From an uncultured Clostridia bacterium (GTDB lineage Bacteria > Bacillota > Clostridia > Christensenellales > Aristaeellaceae), in contig CANQKI010000014.1 of the NCBI GenBank assembly GCA_947624355.1, positions 1 to 36,416 of the forward strand: 36,416 nt of DNA. Reading direction: 5' to 3'. Shown here piece by piece: positions 1-6,379 of this stretch (position 1 is its first letter; every line of letters starts with the position of its first letter). The notes under the pieces were generated by a model. It saw only the letters and a program-made list of their open reading frames with translations. It had not been told where the DNA came from and did no database searches. The position numbers were made by a program, and so were the translations under genes.

Positions 1-176
1 AGACCGCTTGGCTGGTTATCCCCTCGCTCTTTCCTCCGGAATTACTTTACTGTCCTATTTGTTTGACAAACTTACACACAGGGCATTTTCCACCCGATCA
101 GCACTGTAAGCGGCATCCTATTATTTCCATATTTTTCCTTTCAAGTTTATTTACAAATTTCATCAATATTTCATTC

Positions 177-204
177 TTGACTTTCCATAAATCCCTGTTA
201 TAAT
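177..204 (+). promoter_or_regulatory. Sigma-A promoter of the ABC exporter operon
   Basis: A -35 box TTGACT (177-182) and a perfect -10 box TATAAT (199-204) are separated by 16 bp, in an AT-rich stretch that contrasts with the GC-rich coding DNA. The first gene starts 34 nt downstream of the -10 box, behind a GGAGGTGG ribosome site at 223-230. Upstream, 1-176 shows no gene and no convincing terminator; the neighbouring gene lies outside the window. Confidence 0.8.
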
Positions 205-216
205 GACAGGGATTTA
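188..216. promoter_or_regulatory. Palindromic operator centred on the -10 box
   Basis: A perfect 11-bp inverted repeat has arms TAAATCCCTGT (188-198) and ACAGGGATTTA (206-216), separated by 7 bp that contain the TATAAT box. A dimeric repressor bound here would block RNA polymerase directly. This is the usual arrangement for MarR-, PadR- or TetR-type control of drug-export operons. No regulator gene is in the window, so its identity is inferred only. The arms could also form a hairpin at the start of the transcript, but the overlap with the -10 box favours a DNA operator. Confidence 0.6.
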
Positions 217-237
217 CGCCATGGAGGTGGTTTCCGT

Positions 238-1971
238 ATGCCGACCCTGAAGCGGATCTGGGGCATGATGAAGCCCTACAAGCGCTGGGTGGTCATCGGG
301 CTGTCGCTGCAGACGGTGGTCATTCTTTGCCGCCTGATTTCGCCCTATGTCACCAAGGCTGTGGTCAACGACGTGATCACCGGCCAGCAGTACAACCTGC
401 TGTATCCTCTCTGCGGCCTCATTGTGGGGCTGACGCTGCTGCGGGGCCTGTGCACCTTCGGGCGGGCCATGCTGTTTGAGCGTTTGGGGCAGAACGCCGC
501 CTGGGATTTGCGGACAGGCCTGTACGCGCATTTGGAGGAGCTGCCCAGCGAATTTTACGACAAACACCGGGTGGGCGAAATCATGAGCCGCATGACGGGC
601 GACCTGGACGGCGTGCGGAACCTGCTCTCCTCCGGCATCATCACGGTGTACGACAACGCGCTGAACTTTGTGGGCTCCCTCATCTTCATGATGACCATGA
701 GCTGGCAGATCACCCTCATGATCCTGGCCATCACCCCCATCATCGCCGTGCTGGCCTGGGCGTTCAACAAGCGCATCCGTCCCATTTTCCGGGAAGTGCG
801 GGAGCAGAACGCCGTGCTCAATACTCGCACCCAGGAAAATCTGGCGGGCATGCATGTGGTGAAGGCCTTCGCCCAGGAACCCCATGAAGAAGAGCTCTTT
901 AATAAGGAAAACAATAAACTGGCCGATATGCACCTGAAGGTCACCTGGGTGTGGAGCAATTTCGTGCCGCTGATGGACTTTCTGGGTTCCGTCTGCACCC
1001 CCATTACCCTGTTCGGCAGCATGCTGCTGTTGGCCAGGGGGCAGATCGACATCGGCACGGTGGTGGGCGTGACGGGCTATATCTGGATGCTGGTCAACCC
1101 CATGCGCCAGCTTTCCAATATCCTCAACATGGTCACCCAGGCCGTCACTTCGGCCGAAAAGCTGTTCTATTATGTGGATTTCGGCGCGTCCATCAAGGAA
1201 CCCGAAAACGCGAAGACGCCCGAAAAATTCGAAGGGCATGTGGTGTTCGATCATGTGAATTTCTCCTACGGCAACCAGATGGTGTTAAAAGACATCTGCC
1301 TGGACGTGAAGCCTGGGCAGACCGTGGCCGTCATGGGCGCAACGGGGGCGGGGAAATCCACGCTGGTATCCCTGCTGGGCCGGTTCTATGAGCTGACTTC
1401 GGGCAGCCTCAAAATCGACGGCATCGACGTGCGGGAGCATTCCCTCAAGCCTCTGCGCCGGCAGATCGGCTATGTGATGCAGGACACCTTCCTCTTTTCC
1501 GACACCCTGGCCGAAAACATCCGTTTCGGCCGCCCGGATGCGGAAATGGAAAAAATCACCCGCAGCGCCAAGGTGGCCCAGGCGACGGAATTTATCGACC
1601 ATATGCCCCAGGGCTATGAAACGGTGGTGGGCGAGCGCGGCCTTGGCCTTTCCGGCGGCCAGAAGCAGCGCGTGGCCATTGCCCGGGCCGTGCTGATCGA
1701 TCCGGCCATCCTGGTGCTGGACGACAGCACCTCCGCCGTGGATATGGAAACGGAATACCAGATTCAGCAGGAGCTGAAAGAGGTGCTCAAAAACCGTACC
1801 ACCTTCGTCATTGCCCACCGCATTTCCTCCGTCAAGAACGCCGACCAGATCATCGTGCTGGATCACGGGGAAATCGCCGAGCGGGGCACGCACAAAGAAC
1901 TGATGGCCCAGGGCGGCATCTATTACCAGATGGTGATGGACCAGATGTCCTCCGCCGTGAAAGTGGATTGA
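238..1971 (+). CDS. ABC exporter half-transporter, degenerate-site subunit (TM287/BmrC type)
   Basis: This 577-residue protein has an N-terminal exporter-type membrane domain of about six helices (about residues 15-310) followed by an ATPase domain. The ATPase shows Walker A GATGAGKS (367-374), signature LSGGQ (from 471) and a Walker B ending in Asp-Asp (495-496), where the catalytic Glu is replaced by Asp. In heterodimeric exporters such as TM287/288, BmrCD and LmrCD, this subunit carries the catalytically poor Walker B and a normal signature, while its partner does the opposite. The next gene fits that partner exactly, 16 nt downstream with a GGGGAGGGA ribosome site. The pair probably exports drugs, lipids or peptides; the substrate cannot be read from sequence. 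The promoter carries an overlapping operator, suggesting a repressor, perhaps substrate-responsive. Confidence 0.92.
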   Translation: MPTLKRIWGMMKPYKRWVVIGLSLQTVVILCRLISPYVTKAVVNDVITGQQYNLLYPLCGLIVGLTLLRGLCTFGRAMLFERLGQNAAWDLRTGLYAHLEELPSEFYDKHRVGEIMSRMTGDLDGVRNLLSSGIITVYDNALNFVGSLIFMMTMSWQITLMILAITPIIAVLAWAFNKRIRPIFREVREQNAVLNTRTQENLAGMHVVKAFAQEPHEEELFNKENNKLADMHLKVTWVWSNFVPLMDFLGSVCTPITLFGSMLLLARGQIDIGTVVGVTGYIWMLVNPMRQLSNILNMVTQAVTSAEKLFYYVDFGASIKEPENAKTPEKFEGHVVFDHVNFSYGNQMVLKDICLDVKPGQTVAVMGATGAGKSTLVSLLGRFYELTSGSLKIDGIDVREHSLKPLRRQIGYVMQDTFLFSDTLAENIRFGRPDAEMEKITRSAKVAQATEFIDHMPQGYETVVGERGLGLSGGQKQRVAIARAVLIDPAILVLDDSTSAVDMETEYQIQQELKEVLKNRTTFVIAHRISSVKNADQIIVLDHGEIAERGTHKELMAQGGIYYQMVMDQMSSAVKVD

Positions 1972-1987
1972 GGGGAGGGACGGAAAA

Positions 1988-3781
1988 ATGGCAAAAGTAA
2001 TCCGCCAATTGGACGACGAAGCCCTGGAAAAGCCGTTTAACAAACAGCAGTTCGTCCGTCTGCTGGGCTACATGAAGCCCTTTAAAAAGCAGATTGCCCT
2101 GTCCCTGGTGCTGATGGTGATTGCCATGGGCTGCTCCCTGGCCAGCCCCTACCTCATGAGCCGCGCCATCGGCGATATGGAGGCCCAGGCCATGGAGGCC
2201 CTGCCCTGGTTGCTGGGCGGCATGGTGGCGGTGGCCGTGATTGGCTCCCTGTGCACGCGTCAGCGCATCCGCTGGATGGATACCGCCGGGCGCAAGGCCA
2301 TCGCCAAGCTGCGGGAAGATTTGTTCGCCCACATTCAGAACATGTCCTTTTCCTTCTTTGACACCCGTTCGGCGGGCAAGCTGCTGGTGCGCGTCATCAA
2401 CGACGTGAACTCCCTGAACGACCTGTTCACCAACGGCATCGTCAACGTGCTCATCGACACCCTCACCATGGTGATGCTGCTGGTGATTATGTTCCTGGTG
2501 AACTGGAAGCTGACGCTGATTGGCATGTGCATCCTGCCCCTGCTTCTGCTGGTGCTGTTCAAGCTCAAGCGGGTCATGCGCCTGCGCTGGCAGCGGTTCC
2601 GGGTGAAGAACTCCACCATGAACGGCTATCTGCACGAATCCCTGACAGGCATGCGGGTGACGGAAGCCTTCGTCCGGGAGGACGAAAACGCCGATACCTT
2701 CCGCAACGTCAACAACGATATCCGCAAGACCTGGATGCAGGCCGTGACCATCAACAACATCTTCTGGCCCGCCCTGGACCTGACCGGCAGCATCGGCACG
2801 GTACTGGTGTACATCTTCGGCGTCCGGTTCATGCAGGCGGACGGGCTGCTGCTGGCCGATCTGCTGCTGCTGCTCTGGTACCTGGGCCGGTTCTGGGAGC
2901 CCCTCAACACCCTGTCCAATTTCTACAACAACGTGCTCACCGCCACGGCCTCCATGGAGCGCATCTTTGAAATCATGGATACGCAGTCCGATATTCAGGA
3001 TAAGCCGGGTGCCGAGCCCATGCCCCCCATCGAGGGCCGCGTCACCTTCGACCACGTAAGCTTCTCCTACGACCGGGAAAAGACCGTGCTCAGGGACGTG
3101 AGCTTCGATATCCCCGCTGGGAAGACCATCGCGCTGGTGGGCCCCACGGGCGCGGGCAAATCCACCATCGTGAACCTGCTCAGCCGCTTCTATGACGCCA
3201 CGGAGGGCCGCGTGCTCATCGACGGCCATGACGTCCGGGATATGCAGCTCAAGACCATGCGCAAGCAGATGAGCGTGATGATGCAGGATTCCTTTATCTT
3301 CTCCGGCACCATCATGGACAACATCCGCTACGGCCGCCTGGACGCCACGGACGAAGAGGTCATCGAGGCCGCGAAAACGGTGTGCGCCCATGAATTCATC
3401 ATGGAAATGCCCCAGGGCTACCAGACCGAAGTCAACGAGCGGGGCTCTTCCCTGTCCCAGGGCCAGCGGCAGCTGATTTCCTTCGCCCGGGCGCTGCTTA
3501 ACGACCCCAAGATCCTGATTCTGGACGAGGCCACCTCCTCCATCGACACCCGCACCGAAATGCTGATTCAGAAGGCATTGGAGCGGCTGCTGAAGAACCG
3601 TTCGTCCTTCGTCATCGCCCACCGCCTGTCCACCATCCGCAATGCCGACCTGATTATGGTGGTGCAGGACGGCCGCATCGTGGAGCGGGGCAACCATGAC
3701 GAGCTCATCAAGCTGCCCGGCGGCCATTACCGCGGATTGTGCGAAGCCCAGTACCGGTTCATGACCCAGGATGCGAAATAA
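1988..3781 (+). CDS. ABC exporter half-transporter, catalytic subunit (TM288/BmrD type)
   Basis: This 597-residue protein has a six-helix exporter membrane domain (about residues 35-325) and an ATPase domain. Walker A is GPTGAGKS (385-392). The signature is LSQGQ (489-493), with Gln in place of the usual Gly. Walker B is canonical, with catalytic Glu514, and an H-loop lies in the VIAHRLST segment. The altered signature pairs with the Asp Walker B of the upstream subunit to form the degenerate ATP site; this subunit's Glu and the other's LSGGQ form the consensus site. Complementary defects are strong evidence that the two gene products form one heterodimer in the cytoplasmic membrane. Transcription probably ends in the hairpins at 3797-3825 and 4062-4101. 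Confidence 0.92.
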   Translation: MAKVIRQLDDEALEKPFNKQQFVRLLGYMKPFKKQIALSLVLMVIAMGCSLASPYLMSRAIGDMEAQAMEALPWLLGGMVAVAVIGSLCTRQRIRWMDTAGRKAIAKLREDLFAHIQNMSFSFFDTRSAGKLLVRVINDVNSLNDLFTNGIVNVLIDTLTMVMLLVIMFLVNWKLTLIGMCILPLLLLVLFKLKRVMRLRWQRFRVKNSTMNGYLHESLTGMRVTEAFVREDENADTFRNVNNDIRKTWMQAVTINNIFWPALDLTGSIGTVLVYIFGVRFMQADGLLLADLLLLLWYLGRFWEPLNTLSNFYNNVLTATASMERIFEIMDTQSDIQDKPGAEPMPPIEGRVTFDHVSFSYDREKTVLRDVSFDIPAGKTIALVGPTGAGKSTIVNLLSRFYDATEGRVLIDGHDVRDMQLKTMRKQMSVMMQDSFIFSGTIMDNIRYGRLDATDEEVIEAAKTVCAHEFIMEMPQGYQTEVNERGSSLSQGQRQLISFARALLNDPKILILDEATSSIDTRTEMLIQKALERLLKNRSSFVIAHRLSTIRNADLIMVVQDGRIVERGNHDELIKLPGGHYRGLCEAQYRFMTQDAK

Positions 3782-3796
3782 GCACTCTGAAAAGAA

Positions 3797-3825
3797 GGTC
3801 TTCCAGGCCAAACGCCTGGAAGACC
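3797..3825 (+). terminator. Terminator-like hairpin without U-tract (left copy)
   Basis: A perfect 12-bp stem (GGTCTTCCAGGC / GCCTGGAAGACC) closes a 5-nt loop, 15 nt after the exporter stop codon. No T-run follows; the repeat element begins at once. Nearly the same hairpin recurs at 4062-4088, this time with a T-run. This copy looks like a terminator that lost its U-tract when the repeat element became placed beside it. Confidence 0.6.
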
Positions 3826-3826
3826 T

Positions 3827-4059
3827 CAGGGTGTCGAAAAACAAGTTTTCGACACCCTGCGATGCAGGATCGCTTACGCGTTCCTGCATCGGTTGCATCA
3901 TTTTCCTGTTCGCTACGCTCACGGCCGGAAAATGATATAGGTAGAAGTCATTCTGACTTCTCCTCGGGGCGGCGAACCCGCCCCTGCGGATTACACATGA
4001 AGGGGCTGCGGCCCCTTCATACATCCCCAAAACTGTAACACGACTATTTTGACACCCTG
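3827..4059 (+). repeat. Structured intergenic repeat, copy A
   Basis: This multi-hairpin element starts with a 12-bp hairpin (3829-3840 / 3846-3857, loop ACAAG). A GATGCAGGA/TCCTGCATC hairpin follows, then a 119-nt core (3908-4026) shared with copy B. Core hairpins are GAAGTCA/TGACTTC (3944-3960), GGGGCGG/CCGCCCC (3966-3984) and ATGAAGGGGC/GCCCCTTCAT (3997-4020). The outer ends, CAGGGTGTC at 3827-3835 and GACACCCTG at 4051-4059, are inverted repeats, as in a miniature mobile element. The core is about 90% identical to 35175-35293, and several differences are compensatory within stems. An open frame of about 100 codons crosses it, but its conservation follows from the DNA repeat. Function unknown: a MITE-like element or a structured RNA downstream of genes. 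Confidence 0.8.
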
Positions 4060-4061
4060 AA

Positions 4062-4101
4062 GTCTTCCAGGCAAAATGCCCGGAAGACCTCTTTCTTTTT
4101 T
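4062..4101 (+). terminator. Intrinsic terminator (right copy of the duplicated hairpin)
   Basis: The stem GTCTTCC-A-GGC / GCC-C-GGAAGAC (4062-4088) has one A/C mismatch and an AAAAT loop, and is followed by a pyrimidine tract ending in a run of T (4090-4101). It is an imperfect direct repeat of the hairpin at 3797-3825, and the two flank repeat copy A. It should end transcripts from the exporter operon before the promoter at 4131. Confidence 0.75.
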
Positions 4102-4130
4102 ACACGAACGACAGTTTTTCAGGAAAAGCA

Positions 4131-4159
4131 TTGAAAAACAGCGGTAAATAGCGTAATAT
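4131..4159 (+). promoter_or_regulatory. Promoter of the CPCC protein and GH43-like genes
   Basis: TTGAAA (4131-4136) and TAATAT (4154-4159) are separated by 17 bp in a locally AT-rich stretch just after the terminator. The leader to the first start codon is about 45 nt and contains an AAGGAGGT ribosome site. No operator or riboswitch was recognised. Confidence 0.65.
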
Positions 4160-4211
4160 GGAACAAGAAAACGTATCCGAAAACGCCTGACGGGCAAGGA
4201 GGTGCAGAAAC

Positions 4212-4415
4212 ATGAATTCTCCAAAAATCGAACCTGAATTGACAAAATGCCCTGTGTGCGGGCAATCCATGCTTGAGCATTTTGAAGTTTGCAGCATATG
4301 CGGCTGGCAAAATGATTATTATCAGCTCGATTTCCCAGATAAAGATGGGTGCGCAAACAATATGTCGCTGAACGAGGCCCGGGAAGCCTACAAAAAGGGC
4401 GAACGGATTCATTAA
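4212..4415 (+). CDS. Small CPCC-type cysteine-rich protein
   Basis: This 67-residue protein has two Cys pairs, KCPVCGQ (about residues 12-18) and VCSICGW (about 30-36), then a C-terminal SLNEAREAY segment. Paired CxxC knuckles followed by an aromatic/acidic stretch and SLNEAR..Y match the small 'cysteine-rich CPCC' family, which probably binds zinc and has no established biochemical role. The start is well supported by AAGGAGGT just upstream. Base composition is more AT-rich than the neighbours, which hints at recent acquisition but proves little in so short a gene. Its stop is 65 nt before the GH43-like start, and one promoter probably serves both. Confidence 0.75.
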   Translation: MNSPKIEPELTKCPVCGQSMLEHFEVCSICGWQNDYYQLDFPDKDGCANNMSLNEAREAYKKGERIH

Positions 4416-4479
4416 CGCCGTGCGGGTGTGCACCGCCATCCCCAAATTGACCGAGAATCAAACTCCGGGAGGGATATCT

Positions 4480-6057
4480 GTGCCTGTTTTGAAGGTTTAC
4501 GAGCGCGCCATTGTCAACGCGCGCACCTACCCCAGCGCCCTGGCCCGAAGCGTGCATTTTGCAATCAGCCCGGATGGCGGGGCCTTTGAACCGCTCAACA
4601 ACAATTACGGCATCCTGTTTCCGAAAGCGGAAATCAGCCCGGAAGATACGATTCTGGAACGGAACGCCGCTCATCCGCGGATCGTTCGCACAGGGGGCGC
4701 AGTCTATGTGGCGGCGGATTTTACGGACAGCGAAGGCGTGAACCTCCGCCCGAACCAGGTTTACCTCTGGAAAACGGCCGATTTCCAGCACTATGATGAT
4801 CTCGGACTTGTGGACAAGGGTGCGCTGCCCTTTGACGCCGAGGCGGCGGGCGATACGCTGACCGTCACCGTGCCCGAAATGGCCGCGCTGCTGACGCGGT
4901 TCGGCAGGCCGCGCTTTTCGCATATCGAGCTGCCGGAGGCCGTCTCCCGGAAGTCGCTGCCCGCCATGGCGCCCGTCGTCTATACCGACGGCTCTCGGGA
5001 CCTGAAGCCCGTACGTTGGACCGTGCTGCCGGGCGGACAGGCTGCCCGGGGCGAAGTGCTGCAGGCAAAATATCCGTTTCCTTCCGCCTGCGGCTGGGCC
5101 GACCCCATGCTGTTCCGGCATGAAGGACACTGGTATTTTCTGGCCACCAACGACAACACAGGCGACGTGGGACTGTACATCCGCCGGGCGGAAACCGTGG
5201 TCGGGCTTTTCGCCGCGGGGAACGAGCCGGTCTGCATTCTGCCGTATGACGAAGCGCGGGGCTTCATCCAGACCTTCTGGGCGCCGGAATATCACGAAAT
5301 CGGCGGCGAAGGGTATATCCTGCTGGCCATCGGCGGGAAGCAATGGTCGCCCCACGCCCATATGATGCGGCTGAAAAAAGGCACTGACCCGCTGCAGCCC
5401 GATGCCTGGGAAGCCCCGGTGCGGGTGGTCCGGGCGGACGGAAGCGACCTTGCGCCCGGAAAAATCACCCTGGATATGACCCACTTTCATTGGAAGGGCC
5501 GGGATTATCTTTGCTGGTCCCAGCGGCGGTACAACCCCGATTCCGGGTCGATGCTGTTCATTGCGGAAACGGATCCGGAAACCCCCTGGGTGCTCAAAAC
5601 CGAGCCGGTGCTGCTTTCCCGGCCGCTGCTGGGCTGGGAAAACCAGTCCGGCACAATCAACAACGAAGGGCCGTTCCCGCTGATTGTCGGCGATACGCTG
5701 TACCTGGCCTATTCCGGCGGGGCCGCGGGCGGGTATTCCTACGTGGTGGGCTTTCTGGAGCTTGCCAGGGACGGCGATCCGCTGGATCCCGGCTGCTGGG
5801 CAAAATCCCCCTGCCCGGAATGCTCCTCCTTCATGTTCGGCGACCGGGAAGGGCCGGCGCACAATTCCTTCTTCACCGGCGACGACGGCAAGCTGTATTT
5901 TGCCTGCCATGCCCAGCGCCCCGGCGAGGACAATCACCGGAACACCTCGATCACCCGTCTCCATTTTGGCGCAAACGGCCGGCCCGTGCCCGGTCTGGAG
6001 CCGGAGGAGGATCTGCCGGAAGAGGCAAGGTTTGTAACCGTACGGCTGACGGAATAA
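4480..6057 (+). CDS. GH43-like five-bladed beta-propeller glycosidase, cytoplasmic
   Basis: Starting at GTG 4480, 6 nt after GGGAGGG, the protein has 525 residues. A GTG at 4420 would add 20 residues but lacks a ribosome site. The features are those of glycoside hydrolase family 43: WADPMLF with candidate general-base Asp208, FWAPEYHEI, LDMTHFHW with candidate modulator Asp332, INNEGPFPL with candidate general-acid Glu396, and a late GPAHNSFF motif. The family includes arabinofuranosidases, xylosidases and arabinanases; the exact substrate is not readable here. The N-terminal 150 residues contain further propeller-like segments. There is no signal peptide, so it should act on imported oligosaccharides. 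No sugar transporter or regulator is adjacent. Confidence 0.75.
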   Translation: MPVLKVYERAIVNARTYPSALARSVHFAISPDGGAFEPLNNNYGILFPKAEISPEDTILERNAAHPRIVRTGGAVYVAADFTDSEGVNLRPNQVYLWKTADFQHYDDLGLVDKGALPFDAEAAGDTLTVTVPEMAALLTRFGRPRFSHIELPEAVSRKSLPAMAPVVYTDGSRDLKPVRWTVLPGGQAARGEVLQAKYPFPSACGWADPMLFRHEGHWYFLATNDNTGDVGLYIRRAETVVGLFAAGNEPVCILPYDEARGFIQTFWAPEYHEIGGEGYILLAIGGKQWSPHAHMMRLKKGTDPLQPDAWEAPVRVVRADGSDLAPGKITLDMTHFHWKGRDYLCWSQRRYNPDSGSMLFIAETDPETPWVLKTEPVLLSRPLLGWENQSGTINNEGPFPLIVGDTLYLAYSGGAAGGYSYVVGFLELARDGDPLDPGCWAKSPCPECSSFMFGDREGPAHNSFFTGDDGKLYFACHAQRPGEDNHRNTSITRLHFGANGRPVPGLEPEEDLPEEARFVTVRLTE

Positions 6058-6099
6058 TTCGACACAGCGTATAGATCGTTTTTCAGAATTGCCACACAA

Positions 6100-6128
6100 A
6101 AACGGGCGGAGATTTTCTCCGTCCGTTT
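6100..6128 (-). terminator. Intrinsic terminator of the 6S RNA gene
   Basis: A 13-bp stem with one G-U pair and a triloop (arms 6100-6112 and 6116-6128) is followed on the minus strand by TTTTTGTGTG. It lies directly after the closing stem of the 6S RNA. It could also help end the plus-strand GH43-like transcript, 43 nt beyond that stop codon, though only three T follow in that direction. Confidence 0.75.
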
Positions 6129-6130
6129 CG

Positions 6131-6325
6131 GATATCCCAAAGTGCCGCTGCCCCTATTTTTTCACCCGCTATGTTAAGCAGGCCGGTACCCTGCGGCGGA
6201 TTTCTGCCGTCCCCTGGCATGCCCGAGAGCACGGGGGCATGACATCTGGCCGCTCGACGCGGGTTCCGTTATGTGAAATGTGGGTAAAAACAGGAAACTG
6301 GCGAACACCCCAGGATCGTCCTTCC
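6131..6325 (-). ncRNA. ssrS: 6S RNA
   Basis: A transcript of about 195 nt lies between a perfect promoter and a terminator, with no open frame of its own. Its 5' segment (minus strand 6317-6306) reads GATCCTGGGGTG and is followed by TTCGCC. Its 3' segment reads GGCAGCGGCACTTTGGGAT (about 6151-6133). The two ends pair through at least 11 bp including G-U pairs, the same closing stem with internal loop seen in E. coli 6S (GATGTTCGC / GCGGCATC). The middle is a long irregular rod with an AU-rich bulge, as expected for a promoter mimic. 6S RNA binds sigma-A RNA polymerase holoenzyme and damps transcription in stationary phase. The 5' end is inferred from the promoter and could be a few bases off. 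Confidence 0.8.
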
Positions 6326-6331
6326 GTTTTC

Positions 6332-6360
6332 ATTATATGCGGTTTTTCCGGGCTTGTCAA
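6332..6360 (-). promoter_or_regulatory. Consensus promoter of the 6S RNA gene
   Basis: On the minus strand, TTGACA (6360-6355) and TATAAT (6337-6332) are separated by exactly 17 bp, a full sigma-A consensus. Initiation is expected near 6325. It lies just downstream of the stop codon of the fusion gene at 6380, so 6S RNA has its own strong promoter. Confidence 0.85.
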
Positions 6361-6379
6361 GCCCTGAAACAGACTTTCT

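Noticed and set aside
3739-4038. Conserved peptide encoded in the repeat element (also at 35120-35326)
   Set aside because: Similarity between the two frames follows from the 119-nt DNA repeat. Changes track stem pairing rather than synonymous positions, and there is no ribosome site.
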